Positions 1 to 13,700 of a stretch of 64,000 nt of DNA are shown one piece after another. The translations under genes and the position numbers were made by a program. How positions within the stretch are numbered: the stretch's first letter is position 1; each line of letters opens with the position of its first letter. This DNA is from Pisaster brevispinus. Taxonomy: Eukaryota > Echinodermata > Asteroidea > Forcipulatida > Asteriidae. The notes below the pieces were generated by a model that saw only the letters and a list, made by a program, of their open reading frames with translations, was not told the DNA's origin and ran no database searches. Location: the NCBI GenBank assembly GCA_023634235.1, contig JAMKCF010000020.1:1364001-1428000 (forward strand). Reading direction: 5' to 3'.

Positions 1-690
1 TTATAAGCAACAAGACGGTACAAAAATTATAACTCTTTTACTTTATGGTTCAGACGATATAAAGTTTTAAATAATTGTAAATAATAAACTACCATACCAA
101 TGATAAAGTAATTAATAAGCTATACTGCACAGACCTTGAAATAAATTGTGGTGGGAGAATGCAATGAAATTGTGCGAGAACAAACCGCTACTAATATCCC
201 AAAACACTTCCGTATAAGGTTCGAGGACTCTCCACAAACAAGAGGGCGCTATACAGGTGCACCGTTAACTGTAGAAGCGAAGCAGCGAACCAAAATGAAC
301 GGTACAAAGGTCGAACGATGCCATGCGCGTGGACTATGGGCTGTGTGGGTCTGGCCGTGTGCAGCATGTTACGATGCCTAGCGTGAGAAGCAATGGCTGT
401 GTGGAGTGATGGCCGTATGCGATGTACAGCGTAAATTACGTGCAATGTACACACACACGACGATCATGCTTTGTTGACGATACGTGTTTTTAAATCGTTA
501 ATATCGTCATCAAAGGATTAAAAAATCCTTGATCGAACTACTGCTTGATCTAAGTTAGAGCACAGGCTTTCATTTGATGTATTGTTTGTGTCTTTTAAGA
601 CTGTAGTTCCTGAGATCGAACGGTAACAAATTTCACGTGTAAATGCTATGAGACTTTTTCGGAAAGAAGTATAATAATAATAGTGAAATA

Positions 691-823
691 AAATAAAAAT
701 CTTGACGAAAACAAAGGTGGTTTCGGCTGATGGCCGAAACCCCCAATAATGGAGAAAAAAAAATAAAAATCTCGACGAAAACAAAGGTGGTTTCGGCTGT
801 TAGGTCGAAACCCCCAATGACAA
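691..823. repeat. 70-bp tandem duplication
   Basis: Two direct copies begin at 691 and 761 (AAATAAAAATCTTGACGAAA and AAATAAAAATCTCGACGAAA) and both run through GGTGGTTTCGGCTG to CGAAACCCCCAAT. The second copy is slightly diverged and truncated. The repeat produces phantom open frames on the minus strand. Confidence 0.85.
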
Positions 824-1365
824 TCAAACCGCACAAAAGTGTAGTTAAGGAAGGGCGACCAGAAAAATAGGGCCTATGGGATGATTATGAACAACAAAAT
901 TACTTAATATATAAATAAAATAGTGAACTTGCAAGCCATTGCAATTGTATTATTTGCAATTTATTTTATAGAGAAGTTTGTACCAAGGACGTCAGAAGTG
1001 CATTGGAGACTGGCGTCCTACTTCCTCAACACTCGAGCTCATGAGCTCCGATTCTAAAGTTGGGCCGGTACAGTAGTGCATGCAACAACCAAACAACCAA
1101 CCACAAACCATACAGAATAGCCGCTGCTACCGTGGCCGTGCCCCGTGTGTACAACAACACTCAACAGTCACTATACAAGTTACGAGTCCACTGTAAAATA
1201 CCTTGTTTTCTTCAGCGTACATACACAAACACGAACTCGTATTAACGAAAAAATTTACACTTTAAGTTTAATTCACATTTAAGAAGTCATTAAGTGATTA
1301 TAACCACGAAAAACACATTATTCATTGTCGAATGTAAACAAGAAATTGTTACCTGTTTGATCCGT

Positions 1366-1376
1366 CCGCCATTTTG
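1366..1376 (-). promoter_or_regulatory. YY1-like site
   Basis: CCGCCATTTTG, read on the minus strand as CAAAATGGCGG, matches the YY1 core AANATGGCGG. It lies about 350 bp upstream of the RFC1 start codon. It may belong to the RFC1 promoter or to an unseen divergent gene. The match is by motif only. Confidence 0.35.
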
Positions 1377-1680
1377 TTTGAATGACCCCCCCTCGCATAT
1401 CGCAACCAAAGGTCAAGCTTTGCATATATTAAACTAGTTAATGAAGTTTTAACTAGTATTAAGTAGATTTGTTTTTATCTCATCGCGCTATTTTTGTCTC
1501 TGAATATCTCTAAATTAATTTTTCAGAACAGTTGTGGAGTAATAAACATTGTTATGTCTTTAGTACTGAGCAATATGCGTTAGATTTAAACTATTATCCG
1601 GTTTAATTTAGTTAAGGTTTATTCTAACCCGGCTGACCCAGTAACCCAGTCTGACATACACATGCCCACAATGTACATAT

Positions 1681-1688
1681 GGCGCGAA
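1681..1688 (+). promoter_or_regulatory. E2F-like site at RFC1 exon 1
   Basis: GGCGCGAA lies 37 bases before the RFC1 start codon and resembles the E2F half-site TTCGCGCC read in reverse. DNA replication genes are commonly E2F targets, so position and gene fit. The transcription start is not visible, so the site may be promoter or 5' UTR. Confidence 0.35.
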
Positions 1689-1724
1689 CGGGCAAAGGCA
1701 TGACACTGACAGACTCCGATCAAA

Positions 1725-4700
1725 ATGGTAACTGCATTTATTTATATTTTAAAGTTATTTGTGCTCATGAGATTTTACTTTTGAGCTGATAATGGGTGCA
1801 TGATTAGGTTAGGAATAGGTAGGTTCGTGGCATCATGAGTTTGTGGGAGCATGATCCAATATCCATCTCTAGATCGTGCACATCGATCGTTTGTGTATAA
1901 AATTTACTATAAACAAAAACATAATTCACGATTGACCATCACCATGTTGACCAAGCTGTTGACCCATAAATATAGAGTCTGATTAGAGAAAGTTCTCTAT
2001 GAATGACCACATTGTTGTTGACTGCGTGTACATTGTCAACTGTGTACCTTACTTTAGTCCACACTGTCTGACATTTATGTATTCATCGTATAAATGCAAC
2101 ATCCATATCCCCATGTTTTATGTTTGTGATGTAATTCTTGATGGGTATGATCGATGGTGATCTGGTGATGGTTGGTAGTGGTAGGGTCTCATTTCATTTA
2201 ATTTATTGATTCTGGTTGTGAAGCCAAGGACTCTCAGAAAAGCGAACTAAATCACTGTAACTAGCCAAGAACCCAATGTCTTGTCTTATGTAAGTCTCAC
2301 TCCAGTTCTCACTCCTGAGTCCTATCGACAATATTGTGTTCGAAAATGGCCTAAAGCCAAGGCAATGAATGGACGAATTTGTTTACTTAGGGCCTGCATG
2401 ACATTTTACATTACAAACTTCAGAATCTGATCTGAATGCTGATTGTTGTGCAAATCACTGTATTGTATGAAACCAAGTTTCATCCTTGGCCTTGTGACTG
2501 TTTATATCAATTGAATTAACCTCACCAAAAGCAGAGACTTGTATTTAACTTTGCTGATTTGGGATATCTTTTGTTTAAACTTTAAGTTTTCCAAAACAGT
2601 TTAATAACGAGATTTTAGTAACAAAAATCAGGAGAAGTTATTTATACTAGTAGTATTAATGACAACAAATACTAAAAAGTAAAAGTAAACTATCCATTTA
2701 AATGCCGAATTAAATTTTCAAAAAAAATAAAAAGGTTAAAAAAATAATAATTTATGACTAATTTAAGGAAGCACTGGGGACCCGAGTGTATTGGGGAGAG
2801 GTAACTTTCAAGGCAGTAATTGTGCATCAAGTACCCCGTTCCTCGTCCAAGGACACAAAAATAAAAACACCTTTATTTCTACTTTTTCTGATTACCCAAG
2901 GATATTCGTAGGTTTTTTGGAGCTGTTCCTTCAAGTTCGTCTACTAAGTCTAAAACGAGCAGTTCATCAAATAAGAAGGAGCCAAATGGAACTGGAGGAA
3001 AGAGAAAGAGACGACTAGATGATGACGACGACGATTTCAAAGATGGAGGAAAGCGAGGAAAGACCTCCGGCAGTAAGCCGTCAAAGATGAAGAAATCTGC
3101 TGTTATTTATGACTCTGGTTTGTGTTTATAATACCATTCAAATATTCTATTGTTTATTCATAGCTTGTGTGCTGGTAAGCTCATGTTTGATTGAAAGAGT
3201 GCATGGTTGTTTCTTATGAGTGGAATTTTGAATGTATGACGAAGGCAAGAGAACAAGCAAATGTTTCCTTATCAGGGCTCTTATTTGGGAGGAAAACCCA
3301 CAAGACTGGCACAGGGCTGTAGCTAAAAATATTTTACTGTCGACCAGAAGTTGTTTTACAAGACCAGAATCAAAATGAGTTGAAGAAGCACTAAGAGAAG
3401 ATCTACCTCATTTGTCTTACAGTGTATGTGTACGTACTTAGATACTCAACAGAATTGGAAGAAATTGATTAGATTCATAGCTAACATTTTTCACAGCGAT
3501 ATTGCACAATGAGGTAGCCTATTATTATTCACTTGAAAAACACAAGACCACCAGGCTGGTCTGGTTGTGAGTTCACTGGCCCCCATGCTAAAATCACAGG
3601 CCTCGGCCTGCGGTCCAGTGTTAATTTCGAGCTCTGCTGATTGGTTTGCTCCATTTCAATATTTGTTTCGAGTTAGTCTTGACTGTCTTTGATTTACATA
3701 CTCGCCTTTATTTCTCTACTTTCCGCTTATTTTCATCAACATGGAAAGAAATGTGGAATTGAATTGAGTGCAGAGTGACTCAAGCCACAGTGACTAGAAC
3801 AAGTATTGTCGTCTAGTTACTGAATGACGATTGATTTATAGACATTAAAGAGTTCTATTAGAACATGTTGCTGTTGCCAGCTTGGCATGTATATCTCCTT
3901 GTGTTAGCTTGGCCGAGTTCTGTTTTTGGGTAGATCATCTAACAAACAAAACATACAAAGCATTCTTACTCGTAATCATTAATGTTGTTTTCTTCTTTTA
4001 TTCAGATTCAGATCAGGAGCTTTCCCCACCAAAGAGAAAAGGTAATTCCTGGGCCCAATTTCATAGAGCTGCTTAAGCACAATCAAAATATGCTAACCAG
4101 AATAAGGTTACCAGTCAAAATAGCATTCCACATGTACCATTTGTTACTGGTAGGTCGCTTATGCTTGTTTAGCAGAAAATTTCTAAGCAACTATGAAATT
4201 TTGCCCTGATTGATAATGATCTTGCTCAATCCTATGATCCTAGATGCCTTTAGTACTTTGGTAATCTATTAAGTTGTGTCAAATGATCTCATTATCATTG
4301 CGCTGTTAGGCAATCGTTGTTATACATGTATTTTAACCTCTTCACTCGATATTAGCGTGCCACTGCTAAATATTATGTCTCCAATCTTTTCGGACTTTTC
4401 AAAGCAATTTTTTACTTTGACAATACCGTTGTCACAATGACCTAAACAGGGTAGTGGACTTATTGTTAATGATATAGGACCTTTGCTAACTAAGCAGTTA
4501 ACAGTTTGTTAATCTTTTCTTAAGTCCCAGCCTCTAAATCAAGAAGCAGTGTTTCCACTAAGTCATCATCTACCAAGTATAAGAGTGTCCTGACCCCCTC
4601 GCCCATCAAGAAGGCCACCACCGTATCGGACTTCTTTGGCTCCAGTCCAATCCAGAGATCTACCAAAGTGACCCCTAAGAAACCACGTCTGGCATCTGAG

Positions 4701-7700
4701 CAACATGAAGACATGGACTTCAAACAAACTTTGGAACAGCTTGATCAGGAACATAAAACACCAACCAAGGTAGATTCCCCAATCTCAGATAAATGACTGG
4801 CCAACCTACCTCACATTCCTTGTCTTATTTTACCCCTGAAATATTTGTTGCAAGTTCCATCCTGTTGAGGTATCTTCTCCTCCAAGGCCCAATTTCATAA
4901 AACTGTTTAACAGAAAATACTGCTTAGCAAAGAAACGAGTGGGGCACCAGTCGCAACAGTGTAAACTTTGTGGAGCATTGGCTGGTTACTTGTTTTTGCT
5001 GGGCAAGATTTTGCAATGCTTGGGGTGTACAGGCTTTATGAAATTGGGTCCTATGCACAGTTGGTTTTGGTTTTCTTCCCTCCAGAAAAATCAAACATTT
5101 TTTATCTCTGGCTGTGTTCCATGGCCATACATGGGTTAATTTTGCTGCCAAAGGCACCGGTGCATGCAATGCCTGCAGCTTGACCACCTTGTAACAGCGC
5201 CCTTCGCAATTCAGCTTCCTGGCTGCAAATAAGGATGTATTAGCCACCCAAATTACTTTAATATTAAACATTTTCTGCCTGGCAAAAATTTACTTTTTCT
5301 GCCTGGCAAAAATGAGCAGGGAACCAGTCACAAACTGCACATGACATGGTCTTCTGGCTGGTAACCATTTTCCAGTAAGCGAATTGTTTTGTGCCAAGTA
5401 AATTTGTTTGCTAAAGCACTCTACTGTATGAAGTTCAGCCCTGGTTGTGAAAGTAAAAAAGAAATTGTGGGTAATTATTTTTTCTTTCTTTTTTCTTTTG
5501 ACAGTCACTGCGAACTGATAGTATTAAATCAACTGATAAACCTTCACCATCTCGAAGAAGTCCAAGAATCTACAAAATGGACGTTAGCCCCGCAATGAAA
5601 AAAGGTGATTCTCAAAAGCATGTGATTTTCTCATGATTTTTCCTGATTTCAAGATACTTTCAAAAGCTCAGTGAGCCTTCACATTTTTTTGATAGAAGCA
5701 AAGCAGTCACCAGATGGAGAAAGAAATAGTCCCCATTATGTCCAAGCTTGTAGTTTTGTATTTCTGGTGATGCACAGAGTCTGTAAACCTCCTGAACGGT
5801 AACATAAAGGGCAGTTCAGGGTCTGAAGCTCCCAAGCAAATTTCCGTGGTAAGCAGAGCCCAGGAGTTATTGCCTTTTACATCCAGAGGGACGTGCATTG
5901 CTGAGTTTAGACAGAAGGACTTGAAACTTTGAATGATGAGAGTACAATCAGGTGAGGTTTGCAGAGACACCATGTACATAAAGCTCACTGAGAAGAACCG
6001 GTGCTTGACAACTCAACGATCAGTTTGCTCTGATCGTTTTCAGGAGGAAGACAAAGACAATCCTCCTGAAGACAATCAGAGTACACTTATCGAAAATGTT
6101 GACTCATCTCAGAACCACCACTACTCAAAAGAGATTTACACATGCTGTTACCGCAATCATCACCTGAAGTTTAGAAAGAGGTCATTCATTCAAAACACTT
6201 GCTGATAAGAAATCACCTGTAGCAATGAATTGTTTCATTGTTTCATGTTGTAATGTTTCCTTAACCTATGTATCATGACATTCAAAAGGTTATTTTGTGA
6301 GTAATGAACAAAGTGAACTTTCATACCCACGTTTTTAAACTTGAGATAAATGGAGACTCTCTCCTTTGTTAAAAGGTAAAGGTTTGGCAAGCAAAGTTGC
6401 AGAGAAAGTACGTGCCAATTCCAAAATCCTAGTGGAAGATACGCCAGACAGAGGTCAAGGTGAAAGGTCAGGTTCCAGGTCAAGTGTCACCATGGTGGAA
6501 GAAACACCTGTAAGACACACATCGAGACAGCTCAAGTCATCAGTAAGTAGAAATGTTTAGTACAAAATTATAGACCATGTAACCTGTGACATAAAAACTC
6601 AAATTTCCCACATGACCAGTGTGGCATCCTGCCTGCCAGAAAGCCCCTGGAATGTAAAAGGTCACTCTGTTTGTATACAAAAGTTACGTGGTCAATAACT
6701 TGAATATATCCAAAGTCTGCTTATAGTAAAGGTAATTAGTTTTTAGAGACCCACTTTCAGCAAGCTTGAATTTTATATATGAACTTTCTCCAGGATACCA
6801 CACCTACAAAGGAGAAAGCCACACCTACAAAAGCCACACCTAAAAAAGGAACACCTTCAAAAGCCACACCTTCAAAAGCTACACCAGTAAAAGCAGCAGT
6901 ATCTACAAAAATACCAACTAAAGCTGCACCAACAAAGGCCACGCCTACAAAGGCCACACCTACAAAGGCCACCCCTACAAAGGCCACGCCTACAAAGGCC
7001 ACGCCTACAAATGCCAGGTCTTCAAGGGCCACACCCACCAAGACACCGAGTAATGCAGGCAGCAAAGAAGGGGAGACCCCTGACCAAGACTCGGCATCAA
7101 AGAAAGGAGGCGGGGCAAGTTATAGGAGATATTTAAGCCGAGACGGACCACGATCACTCGGTGCTAAGGAGATGCCTGAGGTGAATAGGAATAATAATAA
7201 TACAAACCATCAAAATTTCTCTAAAAATCAACCTTTTCTGTAATGCTTATGAATGACATCATGAGCAGTGACTGTAGACCTTTATCATGCTGCCTACTGA
7301 ATGAATGTTTTGCACTGTGCAATAGAGAGAATATCTTCATACATTGAAAAGAGACAAATGTTCAATTCAACTTGTCTCTACCTTATTTAACTCTTTAAGT
7401 GCCAAGGCCGTACATGTACAATCTATTTTATGTACTCAAAAAGTGTCACCAATCTTACATGTATGACTTTTAATGTACGTGGTCTCACAAGAGGGCATTA
7501 TCACTCAAGCAGTACTATTGGCTTTGGAATGTCCCAAGGCAAAAGTTGGGAAGGTACATGTAGTGCATTCTGCTCTGCCAACCCACTCCTAGTGGATGAT
7601 ACCCATGCCTATATCCTTACGGACTGTGAAAGGGGTAACCCTGTTTCAGCCCCAGGAGTAGGTGGCAACGTGCCCCTGGTGACAGTTAATCTGGGTCGAC

Positions 7701-10700
7701 AGACCAAATCAGTTAAGTGAAGCCCTTACCTTGAAGTGGCCGTCCGGCCATGTGAGTCCGGCCATTTTTCTCAACAACAAAAAAACTCAAATCAGCAAGA
7801 TACATTTTGTTTGGTGAGAAAGACTTATTTATTTTGTTTATATAGAATTTTGAAAAAGCTGGACACTTTTAGGTTCAAAACGCAAAAAAAAGCAGGCACT
7901 GAAATAGTTAATGGAACATTCCATCTTTCAACTCCAGAAAATATTCTTCGTTGTTTTGACTGTCACAGGGTGAGAAGAACTGCCTAGCTGGACTGACATT
8001 TGTAATTACTGGAGTTCTTGACTACATAGAGAAAGAAGAAGCCAAGGAAGGGATAGAAAAAATGGGAGGAAAAGTCACCACAACGGTGTCTAAGAAAACA
8101 TCTTATCTTGTTACTGGACGTGATCCTGGACCTGCAAAGATACAAAAGGTTTGTTAGACAGTCTGTCTGTCGGTCTGTCTGTGTGTATTTGGGTATGACA
8201 CAAATATGGGACGCATGTGAGTGAATTGTCACAGAATATAATCCTAAGGAGAAATCTGGACTATTCCATTTCACAAGGGGAAGCCGGGAAGAGCCAGATT
8301 TCCCCACAAGATGACATTCTGTGACAATGCATGACAGAAGTGCATTCAATGTTTGTTTAGTGTAACTCACACGTTGATCCTTGTCATTTGAAATATCTGC
8401 TCTTGAAGGGGCACGGCAATTTTCCTCTGGTAAGGGGCACTTCTATGAGGAATCTGTAAATATGTGGAACCTTGCAAAGGGCACCACAGCAAAAGCACAG
8501 GGCACCAGGGAAATTGCTGTGGGTGGCATGGGTTATTTCGAGGCCTGAAATGTGTTCACAATAAACACAAAGTAGACACGAAAACTTGTCTACTCCACAC
8601 GCTGAAAATTCTATAAACCCCTTCTAAACAACGTGGACTACTCCATATAGACACCAACCTTTTCTGCTGTGACACGACCTTGCCTCGTTGGGATGGACGG
8701 CCGGGACGATTATTTCGGAAACGACATGTGAAGTGTCAGAAGCATCCTATACTTTATACAATTATTATAACTAGTTCTTATACAGCGCATTTTACAATAA
8801 CGTATCAATGCGCTTTACATTAATGCCCTGGTCATTGGGCCAATAGCATTCCTTTAATTTTTCTCAGCTCCCTGGGGAGTATACAGCCCAGGCTGCCGTG
8901 GCGCTCCGAAGGCTTTTTCAAACACAATATCAACCTCTACCCTCGCAGGTACTTATCCATATAAGCCGAGTATATTAAATTTGTTGCGTTTTGGCAGTAT
9001 ACATGGCAAAATAAAGAATGACGCATGTTTCACCCATCAAATGACTAAATGAGAAGAATCTTAGTATATAAAATCCATTATTATATCCTCGAACAAATTT
9101 TTTTTTTTTTTTTTTTTAAATGTGCACCAGCTTGCCCATCTCAACTTTCATGACCTTTAACCTGTAGCAATGATTGGTTTATTTGTGTTGTATACAGGCT
9201 GAATCTCATGGCACTAAGATTCTCACCGAAGAGGAACTTTTTGATTTCATCCGATCAAGACCAGGAAAGAAGTCATCACCAAACAAGGTAGATTGTCAAC
9301 TCGGCAGTTACCCTTTGCACTTATTTCCTGTTTTATCTGATCTTGTTTTTACTTGAATGCTGTTTCTTTCCAAGCTCTCTGTTCAATGATATGGAAGAAT
9401 GTGTTATTTTTATTGTTTAATAGATGTTAAATTTGCATTATAACTATTATTATTTATTATTATTTATTCGACCTCAATAATAAAAGAACAAAAATATAAT
9501 ACAAGGCAATAAAAGGAACAATAAAACCAAAAAAGAAACGACGTAGCAAAAAAAAAAGAACATTATTTGATTTTACCCATACACTGATGTGTGTCCAGCA
9601 CTGTGCCCTAAGTAATTTCCCCCAGTCCTGTGAAAAACAATTCCACATAATAAATCCATATATAAGGTTGTGGGTTTGAATCCCACCCAAGTAAGATGCC
9701 TGTGGATTTTATGTTAACACAAATACTATAATCATTGTTTAATTTAGGACGCAACTTCTCCAAAAGAGAAGCCTCCAATAGTGAAGCAACCTTCCCCAGT
9801 CCCTACCCAGCCTCCCAAACCAGCGTCAACATCACAACAACTACCTAGTACATCCTCCCAGCCTAAAAGTCAACCTGCTCATGCAGCTGACCAACCAGGC
9901 GAGAGCTTACTGTGGGTCGACAAGTATAAACCCCATAGTATGAAGCAGCTGATTGGCCAGCAAGGGGATCGGAGCTGTGCAAATAAACTCTTGAAGTGGC
10001 TGAAACGTTGGCATGTCAACAACTCTGGACCCATCAAGGAGAGAGGTAGTGGTCTATGTTTGAATTTGTGAATTTCAAAGAAATGAAATGAATAAATAAT
10101 GGTGTGTTAAATCAAGTCGGTTGTTTACAGCTACTCGGAAATGATTTCAAAGAAATAAAACTAAAACAGATATAATTTTAGATCAGCAAGCGGAACAGAT
10201 AGGGAAAATATAATTGGGGAGTGTGCCTTTGATGATACCAGCATGGAATTTGGCCCAGTGTGTCGTGAGAAAGATATCTGGCTATAGGTCCATCGCAGAT
10301 TTGTTGTTTGAAAGAAACAGGTATTAAAACAAGCAATGGCACCAGTTTTTTTAAATGTGAAAAGTGCTTGGCATTCTACCTATATGTCTTTCAAATTTCA
10401 AATCTGCGATAGCCCTATAGTCAAATGTCTTTCTAGTGACATACTCTGACTGTGCGTTAAATTCCATGCTGGTATCATCCAAGCAGGGACGTGATTTCTC
10501 CATTTTTAATCGGAAATCCAGGTTTTTTTTACCGCCCCCCCCCCCCCAAAAAAAAAAATCTAGTTTTTCTTCTTTTTAAATTAAGACCATAAAAACATTT
10601 AGATAAAACCAAATAGAATGCCCCAAAGTGCAGATTAGGGCTTTTAAAACAAAAGATAACTGCTTGTAAGTAGGCTTCGAGCTCGCAAGTTTTCGCCCTC

Positions 10701-13700
10701 GCAAGCTTTGACGCTTTGCGCTCACAGTTCAAGTTTTTTTCAACAGCCTATCACATCCCTGTCAAAGGCACAATCCCATCACCTACCTGTCGTACTAAGT
10801 AGTAGCATCTAAAAGCTAGTCATCAAATGGGGGCATTGTGAGCTCCCTTCCTACATGGATCATAAAATATAGTTCATAATGACAAACTCATTCAATCTCT
10901 GTCTCAGCTCGATTCAACAAAGACGATGGCTTTTGTTTCAAGGCTGCCTTGCTATCGGGGCCTCCTGGTATTGGTAAAACAACAACAGCCGAGTTAGTGT
11001 GCAAGGTAAGAAATCATTGTGTACTTGTAGTGACATTCAAACCGATGACCTGTAATAAACTGGTCAACAGGTCCATGATTGCTATAGACTAAGCAAGTCT
11101 TGCGCGTTTTAAGCGTTGGGACTTGTGTGCGAAAGTGCGCGAGTTTGTTTCCTTCACGCGTTAAAGCAATGTGCGTGGGACCAAAGTGGTCCCAAAATGT
11201 TTGAATATGCGCAGGACATGCACAGTCCGTCTCAAAGAAAAACAACAGGGATTTCGTTTGTCAGGACAAAGAGTTGAACAAAGGAGGGTCTGGATTGAGG
11301 GCCATAACACACTTGGGTGTCTGTCACTCTTGTCATGTAACGTCTTAGAATTTGAAGTGATTTGAACACAAATACCAGCCATTTGCAGTATGTGTGCAAA
11401 ACCTGAGCTTGGTCTGTGCATTACACAATCATTAAATGGCCATTGTGAGACTTAGTGGACACATTACAAGGGCACTACTTGGTTTGGGTAAATCTGTCTC
11501 TGCAGATCCAAACCAAACAGTGCACTCCTGTAGTGTCCACCATATCCCAAAAAGGCTAATAACATTAAAGATTCAGTTACATGCACTGTTACTGCAAACC
11601 TTTGATTTAATGTTATTTTCCACAATGCAAAAATCGGCCATCCCTTGGCGGTAAGACACAACCAATAATCCACATTAGGAGACTGGAATCTTGGTCTGAC
11701 AAGTTTCAAACGGTACATAAATGCATTGTGTTGTTGACATGAACAGATTTGGGTATATATTTAAGCTTCGCAGCTCATGGTTTATGACATGGTCCCTTTA
11801 ACATTGACTTGCTTTCTGTTTTATTTCTAGGAGTTGGGTTATGAGACGTTAGAACTCAATGCTAGCTCATCACGAAGTAAGAAAACACTAGATGTAATCA
11901 TGAAGGAATTCTTACACACTGACTCAATCCAAGGCTACATGAAGGCCAAAGGTGATCAGAGCAAAGGGTCAGAGGTTAAGGTTCATCGTCAGTGCCTTTT
12001 GATGGATGAGGTTGATGGGATGTCTGGTAACGAAGACAGGGGTGGAGTTCAGGTACAAACATTGAACTGTTATCATTTTGCCTGGCTTTGGGGTGTCATG
12101 GCCGAGTGGTCAAGCCCACTGGACTAAATCTCTGCTGTTTCTGATTAGCAGAGTGTGGGTTCGAGTCCCGGTCTTGACACTTGTGTCCTTAAGCAAGACA
12201 CTTAACCATTATTGCTTCGTCATTCAGATGGGATGTAAATCCGTTGGTCCTTTAGATTGTCCAATGCACTTATTGCTATAAAGCGAAAGGGTTTGACCCC
12301 TTGTTTCTGGCAGTGGCTGCTGAATGCGCCGCAGCACCTAGTTCGTTGTGCTACATAAATGGGTCTCATTATTCACAAACTTGTCTTGAAATAAATAATG
12401 ATATGCGCTTTGAGATGCCCATAGATAAAGCACTACATATATAACAGCTAATATTATTCTTATTATGATTAACTGCTGTTCCTTTTGGTCTGTTGGTTGT
12501 TCAGACAATTCATCATACAGTACTTAAAGTGACCAATATTTGAACATGAATTTCAAGTTTTTTACTCTTGACGTTTAAACAAAGCTGAAATGTACCTGAA
12601 TCAAAATCCAACAGCATGACGTATTTCAACGTCAAACTATTATCGGACTCCGTTATATTGTCTCTGACTTGATGGACCTCTGGATGTTTTGCTGTAGCAG
12701 TCGTGCTGCAAGAACAAAGTGAAGAATAATTTTATAGTCTCAAGAAGCTACTGGTGTAGTTTCAGCTGAAATATTAACACACTTTTCTAGACAGTTTGTT
12801 CAGTTTTCTTTAGGTGTTTATCTAGCATTATCAAGCTGTTGTTATAAAGTTTGTGTTTGTATTTTTTACTTTGATAGGAGTTTATCCAGATGATAAAGAA
12901 ATCTCACATACCGGTAATCTGTATGTGCAATGACCGTAATCATCCTAAGATTAGATCATTATCTACTCATTGCTTTGACCTTCGATTCTACCGACCTCAG
13001 GTCAAACAGATTAAGGTAAACAAATACAATTTTGAGATCAATTGAACTGAGGACTTTTCTTCAATAATTTGGTAAATTCTTTTTCTTTTGTGATTTATTT
13101 GTAGATGTATTGAATATAACATACAAATATTGGATCATTGGACGCATATAAGTGCATTAGTTGCACAACATAATCACCAGGTGAAATCTGGATTCTTCCA
13201 TTTCAAGCTGAGTGAAATGGGAAAACCAGATTTTACCAAGTGACTATATTCTGCCCCATTGCACAAATTAATGCATTCAATGTTTGTTGTATGTAAACTC
13301 ACACAGATATCCTTGTCATTTGAATTGTTTTCACAATAAACACAAAATATACATGGAAACGTATCCACCCCACACCCTGAAAATTCTTGTTAAAAACCTC
13401 CAGAAAAACATGAGCAACTCCATGTAGAAACCAACCTTATCCACCATGACACAACCTTGCCTCAATTGTGAAGCATTCAATATTTATCCATATTGGACAG
13501 GTGCCTGTCCAATATGAAATTTTGGAGCATCACAACAATATGCATGGCAAAATAATGGATGACATGTGACACACAATCAAATGACAAGTATTTGTGTGTG
13601 TGGGCACACCCACCAGTCCTTGTGGGGTCCAAAACACAAAGGAAAAATGGACCCCACAAGGGAATTCTTCAAACTGTTAGATATAAATACACAAGGCTGA

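Larger units (their letters stand above)
1..1640. other. Non-coding upstream region
   Basis: No convincing gene is visible. The short open frames here lack splice context and recognisable domains. The stretch holds a 70-bp tandem duplication (691-823), a YY1-like site near 1366 and AT-rich sequence. A segment near 990-1021 containing TGGAGACTGGCGTCCTAC is closely matched near 46943, so part of it is a dispersed repeat. Confidence 0.6.

Noticed and set aside
5933..6205. Possible extra RFC1 exon after TTTTCAG at about 6044
   Set aside because: Entering it in the phase left by exon 5 meets a stop within nine codons, and skipping it keeps perfect phase to exon 6.
6757..7065. Minus-strand 102-codon frame of FVGVA repeats
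   Set aside because: It is the antisense of the TPTKA repeat in RFC1 exon 7.
12098..12180. tRNA-Leu or tRNA-Ser gene
   Set aside because: Box A and box B are present but the acceptor stem does not pair, and the sequence continues into a SINE body repeated at 14524 and 17230.
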